The notes: generated by a model from the letters alone, not told the origin. DNA of 64,000 nt from Vibrio cyclitrophicus (GCA_023206055.1 CP065366.1:1798001-1862000), one strand, 5' to 3'. Shown: positions 9,517-18,700, numbered from the stretch's first letter. A program made the numbers and translations.

Positions 9517-10890
9517 ATGTTTGGAATATTCAAACCTATGGCACATATCGATCGTTTGTCATCAGATAAGATCGATAGCACCTACACACGACTACGATGG
9601 CAGCTGTTTCTTGGCATCTTCGTTGGCTATGCGGGTTACTACTTAGTCCGTAAAAACTTTAGTTTGGCGATGCCTTATCTCATTGAACAAGGCTTTAGCC
9701 GCGGAGAACTAGGGGTAGCATTAGCAGCGGTATCTATCGCTTATGGCTTATCTAAGTTCTTAATGGGCAGTGTTTCTGACCGTTCTAACCCTCGTTACTT
9801 CCTCAGCGGTGGTTTGTTAATGTCGGCACTGGTGATGTTCTGCTTTGGCTTTATGCCATGGGCAACAGGCAGCATTACTGCAATGTTTATTCTGTTGTTC
9901 TTGAATGGTTGGTTCCAAGGTATGGGTTGGCCGGCTTGTGGACGAACCATGGTGCACTGGTGGTCACGTAAAGAGCGTGGCGAGATAGTGTCGGTATGGA
10001 ACGTCGCGCACAATGTTGGCGGCGGTTTGATTGGCCCAATGTTCTTGTTGGGGCTGTGGGCTTTTAACGACGATTGGCGAACCGCTTTTTATGTTCCTGC
10101 ATTTTTTGCCACTCTCGTTGCTGTCTTTGTTTGGTTTACCGTAAGAGATACGCCTCAGTCTTGTGGTCTACCTCCAATTGAAGAACACAAAAACGACTAC
10201 CCAGATGATTACGACAAATCTCATGAAACTGAGATGACAGCAAAAGAGATCTTCTTTAAGTATGTCTTCAATAACAAACTGTTGTGGTCAATCGCTATCG
10301 CGAACGCGTTCGTTTACCTGATTCGTTATGGTGTACTTGATTGGGCGCCTGTTTATCTAAAAGAAGCAAAAGACTTCTCAGTAGATAAATCGTCTTGGGC
10401 TTACTTCCTGTATGAGTGGGCAGGTATTCCGGGCACGCTACTGTGTGGTTGGATTTCAGATAAGTTATTCAAAGGTCGCCGTGCGCCTGCTGGTATCTTG
10501 TTCATGGTGCTAGTGACTATCGCAGTATTGGTTTACTGGTTTAACCCTGCGGGTAACCCAACGGTTGATATGTTGGCTCTAATTGCGATTGGCTTCCTAA
10601 TCTATGGTCCTGTAATGCTAATCGGCCTATACGCACTTGAGCTTGCCCCTAAAAAAGCCGCGGGTACAGCGGCTGGCTTAACCGGTTTGTTTGGTTACTT
10701 AGGCGGTGCAGTTGCTGCAAACGCAGTATTAGGCTTCATGGTTGACCATTACGGCTGGGATGGTGGTTTCACAATCTTGGTTGGCGCTTGTATCGCTTCA
10801 ATCATCTGTCTGATTTACGCGTTCTTAGGTGAGCGCGCGCACCATAAACAAAAAGATCTCGAACGAGAGGAAGAAGCGCTAGCTCAGTAG
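9517..10890 (+). CDS. glpT: Glycerol-3-phosphate transporter GlpT (MFS)
   Basis: Inner-membrane antiporter exchanging glycerol-3-phosphate for phosphate. At 457 aa it matches GlpT in length and has 12 hydrophobic segments. Arg45 in [15 protein letters not shown] and Arg270 in [16 protein letters not shown] correspond to the two substrate-binding arginines (45 and 269) of the E. coli protein, and [16 protein letters not shown] is a family signature. It is a single gene with its own terminator. UhpT-type hexose phosphate transporters are relatives, but the sequence is clearly closer to GlpT. Confidence 0.95.
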   Translation: MFGIFKPMAHIDRLSSDKIDSTYTRLRWQLFLGIFVGYAGYYLVRKNFSLAMPYLIEQGFSRGELGVALAAVSIAYGLSKFLMGSVSDRSNPRYFLSGGLLMSALVMFCFGFMPWATGSITAMFILLFLNGWFQGMGWPACGRTMVHWWSRKERGEIVSVWNVAHNVGGGLIGPMFLLGLWAFNDDWRTAFYVPAFFATLVAVFVWFTVRDTPQSCGLPPIEEHKNDYPDDYDKSHETEMTAKEIFFKYVFNNKLLWSIAIANAFVYLIRYGVLDWAPVYLKEAKDFSVDKSSWAYFLYEWAGIPGTLLCGWISDKLFKGRRAPAGILFMVLVTIAVLVYWFNPAGNPTVDMLALIAIGFLIYGPVMLIGLYALELAPKKAAGTAAGLTGLFGYLGGAVAANAVLGFMVDHYGWDGGFTILVGACIASIICLIYAFLGERAHHKQKDLEREEEALAQ

Positions 10891-10921
10891 TGTATTTACT
10901 GAATCACATATATCAATAACA

Positions 10922-10955
10922 ACAGAGGCAGGTATATCCTGCTTCTGTTTTATTT
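10922..10955 (+). terminator. Terminator of glpT
   Basis: ACAGAGGCAGG and CCTGCTTCTGT pair (one G-U) around TATAT, followed by TTTATTT. Confidence 0.85.
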
Positions 10956-11002
10956 AAGTGTCCATTCCCAAACAATCCTACCCACAATCTTGCTACTTGT
11001 AT

Positions 11003-11011
11003 CCCCCCCCC
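11003..11011 (+). repeat. Poly-C tract (9 C)
   Basis: Nine consecutive cytosines in the gap between glpT and the ASCH gene, about 120 nt before the latter's start. Such tracts slip easily, but no promoter elements are placed around it clearly enough to claim phase variation. Confidence 0.8.
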
Positions 11012-11130
11012 ATTTTGACATGTCACTGGTTTACAGCAATAACTTGCCTTGATAGGTTACTATCAATGTAGTCAGGTATTTAATCTATAAGTACTTATCG
11101 GCTCAACCTAATATTGAATTTGGAAAGATC

Positions 11131-11595
11131 ATGGAAGAAAGAAGCAAAGCTTATCTCGATAGCTACCTAAGCACATTGCCAGCAGACTTTGCTTCGCAAT
11201 ATACCTCTTTTAGTGCCGACTATTACTGTGCTGACGAATACAACGCTAACCTCTGCGCTCAGTTAATTCTTAAGGGTGAAAAACAGGCGTCTTGTAGCCT
11301 TGAATATTGGTACAGCCATGAAGGAGAAGCGATGCCTGTCGTAGGGCATTTGCAAGTCGTCACTGACTGGGATGGCAAACCTATCTGTATTGTTGAGATA
11401 ACCTCTGTTTCCTTGTGTCCATACAATCAAGTGACCGCTGAATTTGCTGCCGCCGAAGGTGAGGGCGATAAAACACTCGAATGGTGGAGGGAAGCGCATT
11501 GGAACTTCTTCTCACGTGAATGTGAAGAGCTTAAGATCACACCGAGTGAAGACATGATGTTGGTGCTTGAGCGTTTCAAAGTGGTTCATCAATAA
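11131..11595 (+). CDS. ASCH domain-containing protein
   Basis: Small (154 aa) soluble protein of the ASCH superfamily, a beta-barrel fold related to PUA and thought to bind RNA or nucleotides; some members are amidohydrolases. Family hallmarks are KGEKQASCS, a middle strand GKPICIVEITSVSL, AAAEGEGDKTLEWWREAHWNFF and an acidic C-terminus. It stands alone, with about 96 nt before the next gene. The biological substrate is unknown. Confidence 0.85.
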   Translation: MEERSKAYLDSYLSTLPADFASQYTSFSADYYCADEYNANLCAQLILKGEKQASCSLEYWYSHEGEAMPVVGHLQVVTDWDGKPICIVEITSVSLCPYNQVTAEFAAAEGEGDKTLEWWREAHWNFFSRECEELKITPSEDMMLVLERFKVVHQ

Positions 11596-11691
11596 GAGTA
11601 AGATTAAAAAGTGCCCATTGGTTTAATTGAATCTTAAGTCGCGGCACTTAGATCTCGAAAAGCAGTCAAGCAATACAACAAGGAGTGTGTA

Positions 11692-12621
11692 GTGAAAATT
11701 GCAATATTGGACGATTATCAGAACGTAGTAAAAAGCCTTGTGTGTTACCAAAAGTTAGAACAGCACAAGGTTACGGTATTCACAGAAAGTTACCTTGAAG
11801 ACGAACTTGCGCTGAAGTTACACGATTTCGAGGCGCTTGTGTTGATCCGCGAACGTACCGAAATCACCGAGTCGTTATTATCCAAGTTACCCAATCTCAA
11901 GTTAATCAGCCAAACAGGTAAGGTCAGTAACCACATCGACCCACACATGTGTGAACGGTTCGGCGCGAAAGTATTAGAAGGGCGCGGTTCACCTGTCGCT
12001 CCGTCTGAACTGTGTTGGGCGTTGATCATGGCTGCATCTCGTCATATTCCTACTTACTCTTCAAACCTCAAGCAAAACCAATGGCAAGATTCAGGCTCAC
12101 TTGGTTTAGGAAGAGCATTAAAGGGCTTAAAGCTAGGCATTTGGGGCTATGGAAAAATCGGACGTTACATCGCGCAATATGCCAAAGCATTCGGAATGGA
12201 TGTGATGGTGTGGGGAAGCCAAACCTCAAGAGACCAAGCACAGGCCGACGGATTTGAAGCGGCAGAAGACAAACACGCGTTTTTCAGTAACGTAGATGTA
12301 CTTTCTTTGCACCTGCGCTTGAATGACGCCACTAGAGGCTGTGTTACTGCTGATGATCTCGGCCTAATGAAGCCAGACTCACTGTTCGTGAATATCAGCC
12401 GAGCAGAGTTGGTCGAGACAAAAGCCCTATTTAATGAACTCACCAAGGTGGCAAGCAAACGAGCGGCGATTGATGTTTTTGAAATAGAGCCCGCTACGTC
12501 AGAGATTGAACCTCTGTTAGCCTTGTCAAACGTCACTGCGACACCGCATTTAGGCTACGTCGAACAAAATAGCTACGAACTCTACTTTGATATCGCTTTC
12601 GATAACATTCTGTCCTATTAA
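11692..12621 (+). CDS. D-2-hydroxyacid dehydrogenase family protein
   Basis: NAD-dependent oxidoreductase of the D-isomer 2-hydroxyacid dehydrogenase family (309 aa), interconverting 2-oxoacids and D-2-hydroxyacids; the actual substrate cannot be read. The start is GTG at 11692 with AAGGAG at 11680-11685. Nucleotide-binding motif GYGKIG at 152-157. The catalytic Arg lies in NISRAELVET, the Glu in DVFEIEPA and the His in TPHLGYVE. An eight-G run follows the stop codon at once. It appears monocistronic or loosely grouped with the GNAT gene 52 nt downstream. Confidence 0.9.
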   Translation: MKIAILDDYQNVVKSLVCYQKLEQHKVTVFTESYLEDELALKLHDFEALVLIRERTEITESLLSKLPNLKLISQTGKVSNHIDPHMCERFGAKVLEGRGSPVAPSELCWALIMAASRHIPTYSSNLKQNQWQDSGSLGLGRALKGLKLGIWGYGKIGRYIAQYAKAFGMDVMVWGSQTSRDQAQADGFEAAEDKHAFFSNVDVLSLHLRLNDATRGCVTADDLGLMKPDSLFVNISRAELVETKALFNELTKVASKRAAIDVFEIEPATSEIEPLLALSNVTATPHLGYVEQNSYELYFDIAFDNILSY

Positions 12622-12622
12622 A

Positions 12623-12630
12623 GGGGGGGG
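12623..12630 (+). repeat. Poly-G tract (8 G)
   Basis: Eight guanines starting one base after the dehydrogenase stop codon, in the 52-nt gap before the GNAT gene. Listed because homopolymers of this length are uncommon here. Confidence 0.8.
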
Positions 12631-12673
12631 CATATCGATCTAGAATCTGCCCAAAGAAAAAGGTAGAGAAAGT

Positions 12674-13174
12674 ATGAGCTTAACAATCAGACAAGTCACA
12701 GTAGATGATGCTCAGGGTATTATCGATGTATTAAACCCAATCATCATCGAAGGGCGTTATACCATCTTAGATCAGACGTTTACGTTGGATGAAGAGAAAG
12801 GTTTTATTGAGTCGTTTCCTGAACGTGGCGTGTTCAGTGTTGCTGTCAATCAAACGACTAACCAATTGCTTGGTTTTCAAAACGTAGAGCCGTTTGCCTC
12901 TTATACGAAAGCCTTTGATCATGTCGGTATTATTGGAACATATGTAGACGCAAACAGCCGTGGGCAAGGCGTCTCAAAGCAGTTATTTGAACACACATTC
13001 GAAGTCGCAAAAACCAAAGGCTACGAAAAGCTTTTTGCTTATGTTCTAGCTGGTAACGAACGCGCATTAGCGGTGTACCTCAAGCAGGGCTTTGAAACTG
13101 TTGGAATAGCAAAGAAACACGCCAAGCTTGGCGGCCAATACTATGATGAGATTCTTATCGAGAAGTTCTTATAA
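12674..13174 (+). CDS. GNAT family N-acetyltransferase
   Basis: 166-aa acetyl-CoA-dependent acetyltransferase. The order of elements is typical: an N-terminal strand IRQVTVDDAQGI, an IGTYVDANSRGQGVSKQLFEHTF pyrophosphate-binding loop (RGQGVS in place of Q/RxxGxG/A), and an ALAVYLKQGFETVG C-terminal helix and strand. The substrate is unknown; phosphinothricin-type acetyltransferases are among the nearer relatives. AGAGAAAGT precedes the ATG as a fair ribosome binding site. Confidence 0.88.
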   Translation: MSLTIRQVTVDDAQGIIDVLNPIIIEGRYTILDQTFTLDEEKGFIESFPERGVFSVAVNQTTNQLLGFQNVEPFASYTKAFDHVGIIGTYVDANSRGQGVSKQLFEHTFEVAKTKGYEKLFAYVLAGNERALAVYLKQGFETVGIAKKHAKLGGQYYDEILIEKFL

Positions 13175-13216
13175 GTACAGCGAAACATTCGCTACATCAT
13201 CGATGCAGGAGGCATG

Positions 13217-13741
13217 ATGAACAAAGCTACAAAATCAACGGTTTCAACCAAACTAACCAAAGCCGTCTTATTTGACTGGGGTAACACCTTAATGATCGAC
13301 TTCCCAGACGCGCAAGGGAAAATGTGTGACTGGGAAACCGTGCAAGAAGTGAGGGGTGCTCGCGCATTACTGGCTGAACTCTCCCAAAATCACCAAATCT
13401 ATGTTGCCACCAATGCTGGTGATTCTAGTGAAGACGACATCATTCGAGCCTTTGAGCGTGTTGGCCTGTCTAAATATATCTTGGGTTACTTTTGTAAGGC
13501 GAGCATTGGTTTTTCTAAGTTCGATTCGGGCTTTTATCCTGCCATCATTACCAAACTCGGTGTTGCACCACAAGATATCACCATGGTAGGTGACACCTTA
13601 GACAAAGATATTTACCCAGCACTTGAAGCGGGTTTGAAAGCAGTGTGGTTGAACACAGAAGGCACTGCTCTTAAGTCAGGGTATCCGAATATCGTACAAG
13701 TTCAAAGCCTAAGCGAACTATTGGAGAAGTACCATGGATGA
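13217..13741 (+). CDS. HAD superfamily hydrolase
   Basis: Probable phosphatase, 174 aa. AGGAGG at 13207-13212 suits the ATG at 13217 better than the one at 13214. Motif I is LFDWGNTL: the nucleophile Asp is present, but the usual +2 Asp is Gly, as in the known DWG subgroup. Motif II Thr lies in YVATNAGDS, the motif III Lys about KFDSGFY, and motif IV is MVGDTLDKDI. The C-terminus overlaps the following methyltransferase start by 8 nt, so the two are probably translated together. Confidence 0.85.
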   Translation: MNKATKSTVSTKLTKAVLFDWGNTLMIDFPDAQGKMCDWETVQEVRGARALLAELSQNHQIYVATNAGDSSEDDIIRAFERVGLSKYILGYFCKASIGFSKFDSGFYPAIITKLGVAPQDITMVGDTLDKDIYPALEAGLKAVWLNTEGTALKSGYPNIVQVQSLSELLEKYHG

Positions 13742-14330
13742 TCACTCTGAGATCTGGCGTCAGTATTACCAAAAGGCACTAAGCAAACCTCATTTAAAGA
13801 GAACTGAGTACGCAATTAAACTGAATGAGTCAGGCTTAAATGTTGCGATTGATTGTGGATGTGGAACAGGTAGTGATATCGCCTTTTTAGAACAGCAGGC
13901 GTATCAAGTGTATGGGTTCGACGTTAATCCTGATGCCATTACACTATGTCGTGATCGTTTTGGTCGCAAATCTTTGGTCGAGATATCTGAAAGTGGATTT
14001 GAAAACTATGATTACCCGAAATCTGGTGTAGTGATCGCTAATTGTAGTCTGTTTTTTGCTGACCCAACCCGTTTTGACGAGGTTTGGCACAATATTGCAA
14101 ACTGTCTTGAAGTGGGTGGCGTATTTGCGGGTGATTTCATGGGCGTTGATGATAGTTGGGCTCGTGGCTATCGAACCCCAACAACACCGTTAACGAAAGC
14201 CAAAGTACTCAGCTTGTTCAACGATTTCGAGATGGTTCGGTTTGATGAGCGTGACGAACAAGCACTCACGTCGTTGGGTAGGATGAAGCATTGGCACACT
14301 TACTCGGTCGTTGCGATTAAGCGTCGTTAA
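13734..14330 (+). CDS. Class I SAM-dependent methyltransferase
   Basis: 198-aa methyltransferase. Motif I is AIDCGCGTGSDIAFL at about 39-53, followed by the acidic loop YGFDVNPDA that binds the SAM ribose. The gene overlaps the HAD gene by 8 nt. It resembles the TehB and Methyltransf_25 groups of small methyltransferases, but the acceptor is unknown. No terminator is seen before the next gene. Confidence 0.88.
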   Translation: MDDHSEIWRQYYQKALSKPHLKRTEYAIKLNESGLNVAIDCGCGTGSDIAFLEQQAYQVYGFDVNPDAITLCRDRFGRKSLVEISESGFENYDYPKSGVVIANCSLFFADPTRFDEVWHNIANCLEVGGVFAGDFMGVDDSWARGYRTPTTPLTKAKVLSLFNDFEMVRFDERDEQALTSLGRMKHWHTYSVVAIKRR

Positions 14331-14442
14331 ATGTCAGTAACTAAAACTCGTTCGGATGCTTGTCCGTTTTGACGCCAACTTCTCATCTCTTTGCTGTTTA
14401 ATCCTCTAAGCTAACTCTAGTTTCCACTATGAGGGCTAGGTT

Positions 14443-14823
14443 ATGAATATCGAACGTCACGGAATATCGGTTGGAATTGAACGTGTTAGCGGTGAAACCA
14501 TTGTTGTGTTCAAAGCGAAAGGCAAACTCACACACGATGACTATCAAGCAATGATGCCAATTCTAAATACCACGCTAGAAGAACTCGATTCATCTAAACT
14601 CAAGATGCTAGTCGACATCTCCACCTTAACGGGTTGGGAGTTACGTGCTGCTTGGGATGATTTCAAACTAGGATTAGAATTCAATTCTAAGATAGAAAAA
14701 ATCGCGATTTATGGTGACAAAAGCTGGCAAGAATTTGCTTCAAAAGTAGGGAGTTGGTTCGTGTCTGGTGAGATTAAGTCATTCGAAGACCATGACTCTG
14801 CGCTTAAGTGGCTAGTTGATTGA
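14443..14823 (+). CDS. SpoIIAA-like (STAS fold) protein
   Basis: 126-aa protein of the SpoIIAA-like family found in many marine bacteria. Seen: KAKGKLTHDDYQAMMPIL at the N-terminal side, then the hydrophobic strand MLVDISTLTGWELRAAWDD and the IEKIAIYGDKSWQEF strand-helix pair. Family members have a STAS-like fold and are proposed to bind lipids or regulate partners. No partner is encoded next to it. Confidence 0.82.
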   Translation: MNIERHGISVGIERVSGETIVVFKAKGKLTHDDYQAMMPILNTTLEELDSSKLKMLVDISTLTGWELRAAWDDFKLGLEFNSKIEKIAIYGDKSWQEFASKVGSWFVSGEIKSFEDHDSALKWLVD

Positions 14824-14865
14824 TTCTATCTACGGACAGCTAGAGAGCAATCCGTAAACATCGCC

Positions 14866-14906
14866 AATGACAGTTGATGAGCATTGTCTCGAACGCTGTC
14901 ATTTTT
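14866..14906 (+). terminator. Probable terminator after the SpoIIAA-like gene
   Basis: AATGACAG pairs with CTGTCATT over a long 22-nt loop, followed by TTT. It is weaker than the other terminators in the window. Confidence 0.5.
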
Positions 14907-15051
14907 CGTTTTGGTTATGATATTTCCTATTCGATTCAATAGAGTATATTTACTGCAGCGTGTAACATACGCAGGCTTTGTTTGGTCGTGACTAATAGTG
15001 TGGTCAGATTCAGCAAAAACGAGAACTAAAACAGAAATAAGGTCTAACGAC

Positions 15052-15453
15052 ATGCATAAGGTAATTGATAAGCTGGCTTGGATATTCATCAAAGACGGCA
15101 AGTTGTTGATGGTGAGATCAAAAGGCAAAGAATTGTTCTATCTACCGGGTGGTAAGCGTGAAGCTGGCGAAAGTGATGAGCAAGCGCTGCTTCGCGAAAT
15201 CAAAGAAGAGATCTCAGTCGATTTAGTGCCTGATTCCATCAAGTACGTTGAGACCTTTACAGGCCAGGCTGATGGCAAAGCGGAAGGCGTATCGGTGCAA
15301 CTGACTTGTTATCTTGCTGATTATACTGGCGAACTGTCTCCAGATGCTGAAATCGAAGAACTTAAGTTTGTTGATGTCAACGACAGAGCAGTATGCTCAT
15401 TGGCAGCACTGGTTGCGCTTGATTGGTTAGAAGCGAACCAGTATTTGGCTTAA
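15052..15453 (+). CDS. NUDIX hydrolase
   Basis: 133-aa hydrolase cleaving a nucleoside diphosphate linked to another moiety. The start at 15052 (MHKVIDK) has AAGG at 15039-15042; an in-frame upstream start at 14998 adds a poorly coding stretch. The Nudix box GGKREAGESDEQALLREIKEEI is complete (G-x5-E-x7-REUxEE). Preceding strands WIFIKDGKLLMVRSKGKE fit the family. Relatives include dGTP and ADP-ribose hydrolases; the substrate is unknown. Confidence 0.88.
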   Translation: MHKVIDKLAWIFIKDGKLLMVRSKGKELFYLPGGKREAGESDEQALLREIKEEISVDLVPDSIKYVETFTGQADGKAEGVSVQLTCYLADYTGELSPDAEIEELKFVDVNDRAVCSLAALVALDWLEANQYLA

Positions 15454-15506
15454 GGCCTTAGCGGCTATTAGCTAATGTTGAAGATTGATCTTCAAAAGAT
15501 CATCGC

Positions 15507-15941
15507 TTACGAATAGCTCGAAGGGCGGCTGTCTTTCATCAACAGGTCGAGTTTCCTTTGAGCTTTCTTCGTGTCTTGTAAATCCACCACCTCAATCATT
15601 TCACACTCATCTCGTACCATCTCATTAATTAGGCTTGGGTAGTGTCGGCAATCTTCTGGACGGTCTAAGTAAATGCTACATGTGTACTTGGCTTGAGCTT
15701 TGGTGTCTTTCGTCGGAACCAACTCCAGAAAAGGGCAGCGAGTTAAACGTTCGCCAGATTCAGGATCAAACCATATCTCGCTTCCTCGAACATATTCAAA
15801 GATGTCTGGGTTGAACAGCTCCCACAAATCGATCTCTTCTTGAGTCGCGGCAAGGTCGCCATCTCCGTATTTGATACAGCATTTTCCGCATTGATTACAA
15901 TCTTTCATTATCGACTTCATAAGTTGGTGAGCTTTTGTCAT
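15507..15941 (-). CDS. YkgJ family cysteine-cluster protein
   Basis: 144-aa protein with the N-terminal metal-binding cluster DCNQCGKCC (C-x2-C-x2-CC) and two further cysteine sites, RCPFLE and YTCSIY. This is the pattern of the CxxCxxCC (YkgJ/UPF0153) family, thought to bind Zn or an Fe-S cluster. The function is unknown. It is convergent with the Nudix gene. Several Met codons precede the cluster, so the start is uncertain by up to about 12 residues. Confidence 0.82.
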   Translation of the reverse strand: MTKAHQLMKSIMKDCNQCGKCCIKYGDGDLAATQEEIDLWELFNPDIFEYVRGSEIWFDPESGERLTRCPFLELVPTKDTKAQAKYTCSIYLDRPEDCRHYPSLINEMVRDECEMIEVVDLQDTKKAQRKLDLLMKDSRPSSYS

Positions 15942-16106
15942 TTTACCACTGATAGGTGTGGCACGTTGACTTAGTTGTTCATTGATCGGAGCTTTAAAAG
16001 AACGACCTCATTGGATACTGATTTATCTAAGTCACAATACTGCAAACAAGGCTGTTAACAGTGGTACAATTTGCACTTAGTAAGTTATTAAAACAAAGGC
16101 ATAAAA

Positions 16107-16268
16107 ATGAGAACCGTATACACCACTGAAGGCGACATCAACGCAAAGAAACAGAAAGACGCTTACCCAAAGTTGGCGCTATGTGATAACTGCGTGCGAG
16201 ACTATGTGGTGATTGCTCAAGGTGAACGTACCTATAAGCCTTGTGCTAAATGTGGTGCAGACGATTAA
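16107..16268 (+). CDS. Small zinc-ribbon protein (53 aa), coupled to rsuA
   Basis: A 53-residue reading frame, MRTVYTTEGD at the start and CAKCGADD at the end. It has two cysteine pairs, CDNC (about 26-29) and CAKC (about 46-49), which would bind one zinc ion. An AAAGGC sequence precedes the ATG. The TAA stop overlaps the ATG of rsuA (TAATG), a sign of translational coupling, which supports it being a real gene although it is short. Function unknown. Confidence 0.75.
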   Translation: MRTVYTTEGDINAKKQKDAYPKLALCDNCVRDYVVIAQGERTYKPCAKCGADD

Positions 16269-16957
16269 TGCGCCTTGATAAATACCTTTGTAAAAGCACA
16301 GACCTCACTAAACCAGAAGCCGTTCAGCAAATCCAAAACGGTAAGGTGAGTGTGAACAGTGTGGTTGTGCTAGACGAATCTACTCAGGTTCATGAAAGTA
16401 ACGCTATCTTGTTTAATGGTGATGCATTAACGCTACGAGAGTTTAGGTATATCTTAATGCATAAGCCAGCGGGTACCATCTGTTCCAATATCGATGAAGT
16501 TTATCCCTCGCTGTTCAACTACATCGAGATAGAGAAAGCATCAGAACTGCATATAGCAGGGCGCTTAGATGCTGACACCACCGGTTTAGTCTTGATTACC
16601 GATGATGGGCGCTGGTCATTCAATATCACGCTGCCAAGCAAGTCATGTAAGAAGGTGTACCGCGTGACATTGTCACGAGATATCAAAGACGATGTCGCTG
16701 ATAAGTTCAAAGTGGGCATTCAATTGCAAGGCGAACAAAAACCGACCCGCCCGGCAGAGCTTGAAGTGATTACTAGTAAAGAAGTGCTGTTGACCATTAC
16801 AGAAGGTAAGTTTCATCAAGTAAAACGAATGTTTGCTGCGGTAGGGAATCGAGTTGTTGGCCTTCATCGCGAACAGATTGGTGATGTTCGTTTAGATGTT
16901 GAAGCAGGTCAGTGGCGTTATCTCACAGAAGACGAAGTTAGCTCTTTCAGCCAGTAA
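16268..16957 (+). CDS. rsuA: 16S rRNA pseudouridine(516) synthase RsuA
   Basis: Isomerises U516 of 16S rRNA to pseudouridine. The true start is ATG at 16268, giving 229 aa, close to the E. coli length of 231. An S4-like RNA-binding segment (RLDKYLCK...GKVSVN) is at 1-50. The catalytic Asp101 lies in GRLDADTTGLVLITDDG, followed by KKVYRVTL. The C-terminal FHQVKRMFAAVGNRVVGLHRE matches RsuA closely. A longer in-frame start at 16250 lies inside the upstream zinc-ribbon gene and is not needed. Confidence 0.93.
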   Translation: MRLDKYLCKSTDLTKPEAVQQIQNGKVSVNSVVVLDESTQVHESNAILFNGDALTLREFRYILMHKPAGTICSNIDEVYPSLFNYIEIEKASELHIAGRLDADTTGLVLITDDGRWSFNITLPSKSCKKVYRVTLSRDIKDDVADKFKVGIQLQGEQKPTRPAELEVITSKEVLLTITEGKFHQVKRMFAAVGNRVVGLHREQIGDVRLDVEAGQWRYLTEDEVSSFSQ

Positions 16958-17025
16958 CTTAAAATAAATTAAAGCATAGAGCCTAGTGATACTTCTGGGC
17001 TTTAAAACAGAAGGAATTGTTTATC

Positions 17026-17400
17026 ATGGAAAACCTGAAAGTCACTGAAATCAAGTCGTTCGTACCCGCGAAAGATTTCGACTTATCAAAGCGCTTTTAT
17101 CAAACTCTCGGCTTTGAAATCATGTCGGAGTTTCATGATATCGCTTATTTTCGGCACGGCGATTATGCATTCCTTTTACAAGATTTTTACGAACCTGCGC
17201 ACTGTCACAATTACATGATGCACTTGCTGGTGGAAGACGTAAAAAGTTGGTATCAACACGTGCAAAACTCTAATGTAATGACGGAATTTGAAGTTACCGT
17301 TTCCGAGGTTGTTGAGCAGCCTTGGGGAATGCTTGAGTTTTGTATCACTGACCCAAGTGGCGTGCTATGGCGTGTTGCCGAGAACATCAGACCACGTTAG
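17026..17400 (+). CDS. VOC (glyoxalase/bleomycin-resistance) superfamily protein
   Basis: 124-aa protein with two beta-alpha-beta-beta-beta half-modules (FVPAKDFDLSKRFYQTLGFE and MHLLVEDVKSWYQHV...EFCITDPSGVLWRV). The start at 17026 follows AAGGAA at 17011-17016. The family includes glyoxalase I, dioxygenases and antibiotic-binding proteins. Metal ligands cannot be assigned safely. It sits alone, 59 nt before it and about 96 nt after it being free of genes. Confidence 0.82.
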   Translation: MENLKVTEIKSFVPAKDFDLSKRFYQTLGFEIMSEFHDIAYFRHGDYAFLLQDFYEPAHCHNYMMHLLVEDVKSWYQHVQNSNVMTEFEVTVSEVVEQPWGMLEFCITDPSGVLWRVAENIRPR

Positions 17401-17496
17401 CCCATAAACTTGTTTTAAAGCCATTGAAACGCTTCAAATTATCCATATGTCGCTTTATTTATACCGCTCTTCGGTAATTATCAAATAGGTTCAAAC

Positions 17497-18105
17497 ATGG
17501 ATATAAAGGCTAAAATGCACAGCCAAGACGTTTACTACTGTGACGACGTTGATTTGGTCGCAGAGCAAACTCAATGCTTAGAAGTGCTATACGATTTCAA
17601 CCACACCCGCCCGAGTGAAGGTGATAAACGACAACAAATCATGAAGCAGTTGTTCGCCGAAGTTGGTGAGGGCTGCTACATTGAACCACCATTACATGCG
17701 AACTGGGGGCGTCACACGCACCTAGGCAACAACGTATACGTGAACTTCAATTTAACTTTGGTTGACGACACAGACGTATTCATCGGCGACAACGTGATGA
17801 TTGCGCCTAACGTGACCATCGCCACTGGCACACATCCAATCAGCCCAGAGCTCAGGCTAAAAGCAGCGCAGTTCAATGTTCCCGTCCGTATTGGCAACAA
17901 CGTTTGGCTTGGCGCACACACCGTCGTACTTCCTGGTGTCACCATTGGTGAAAACTCAGTAATAGGGGCAGGGAGCATCGTCACCAAAGACATCCCAGCT
18001 AATGTGGTTGCTGTCGGTAACCCATGCCGTGTGGTACGCGAAATCAACGAACGTGACCGAGAGTATTACCACAAAGGTCGCCGTATTCCTGATGAGCTAA
18101 AGTAA
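17497..18105 (+). CDS. Sugar O-acetyltransferase (Maa/LacA family)
   Basis: 202-aa trimeric left-handed beta-helix acetyltransferase. An N-terminal Maa-type helical part is followed by hexapeptide repeats (TLVDDTDVFIGDNVMIAPNV ... VRIGNNVWLGAHTVVLPGVT). The catalytic His lies in ATGTHPI. It transfers acetyl from acetyl-CoA to a sugar such as maltose or a galactoside. The C-terminal NPCRVVREI is also typical. Confidence 0.9.
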   Translation: MDIKAKMHSQDVYYCDDVDLVAEQTQCLEVLYDFNHTRPSEGDKRQQIMKQLFAEVGEGCYIEPPLHANWGRHTHLGNNVYVNFNLTLVDDTDVFIGDNVMIAPNVTIATGTHPISPELRLKAAQFNVPVRIGNNVWLGAHTVVLPGVTIGENSVIGAGSIVTKDIPANVVAVGNPCRVVREINERDREYYHKGRRIPDELK

Positions 18106-18192
18106 GCGATTTTTCATATCTCTTAAATTAGCTGTGACATAATTCATTGTTATACAATAGATTGCTTGTATATTATTTATGCATTTAAGACA

Positions 18193-18241
18193 CTAGGCTG
18201 AATTATTCTGGATTTAAGTGCAGAATTTTTTGGTCTAATAG
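18193..18241 (+). repeat. 49-nt upstream element, copy 1
   Basis: 41 of 49 bases are identical to 45888-45936. Both contain ATTCTG-N10-CAGAAT (here 18205-18226) and end GTCTAATAG. Both sit just upstream of a small accessory gene that has an attC-like tail. Probably a shared promoter or operator. Confidence 0.7.
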
Positions 18242-18265
18242 TTGCTATATGTACAGGGAGTTTCA

Positions 18266-18604
18266 ATGAAGGGTTTTCTCAAAGGGATTTTAGCTTATCT
18301 GGTTGTGATTTCGTTAGTTCTGCTAATTTCTCGCTATTTTTTTGATTACCTATCCACAATAGACTTGGTTGACTACATTGCATATAGCGGGGTTTTACTT
18401 GTTGTATTGGGAGGCATTACATTTGATGGTAACAATCCAGCTAATCAAGACTTTTTGTCGTTAATGATTCATCGTGAACTTGTGTCCCGAACCAATGACT
18501 TTCAAGACGAAAGTAATAAAGTAAGTTTTGCAGTTAATGTCGGATTGATAGGTATATTTTTACTTATTGGTAGTGGTGTAATGGCTTGGCATATTAGCAA
18601 GTAA
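18266..18604 (+). CDS. Small membrane protein, unknown function
   Basis: 112-aa protein starting at 18266 after CAGGGAG at 18254-18260. It has three hydrophobic segments: residues about 3-26 (GILAYLVVISLVLLISRYFF), about 33-52 and about 88-108. No family recognised. The gene carries the 49-nt element upstream and an attC-like sequence starting 3 nt after its stop, so it looks like an integron gene cassette. Confidence 0.65.
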   Translation: MKGFLKGILAYLVVISLVLLISRYFFDYLSTIDLVDYIAYSGVLLVVLGGITFDGNNPANQDFLSLMIHRELVSRTNDFQDESNKVSFAVNVGLIGIFLLIGSGVMAWHISK

Positions 18605-18607
18605 AAC

Positions 18608-18700
18608 ATACAACAAGGCGCTTAAGTCTGATTCGTAAACGCATGCCGAACTCGCTTCGCTCAGGCACGGCACACATTCATACACAGCTTATCGTTATGC
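18608..18700 (+). other. attC-like site (integron recombination site relic)
   Basis: Starts ATACAACAAGGCGCTTAAG and includes TGATTCGTAAACGC and the inner hairpin part CGCTTCGCTCAGGCACGG. It ends CGTTATGC at 18693-18700. The layout and wording resemble Vibrio superintegron attC sites. The R'' and R' core boxes deviate from RYYYAAC and GTTRRRY, so it is probably degraded. Confidence 0.5.
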
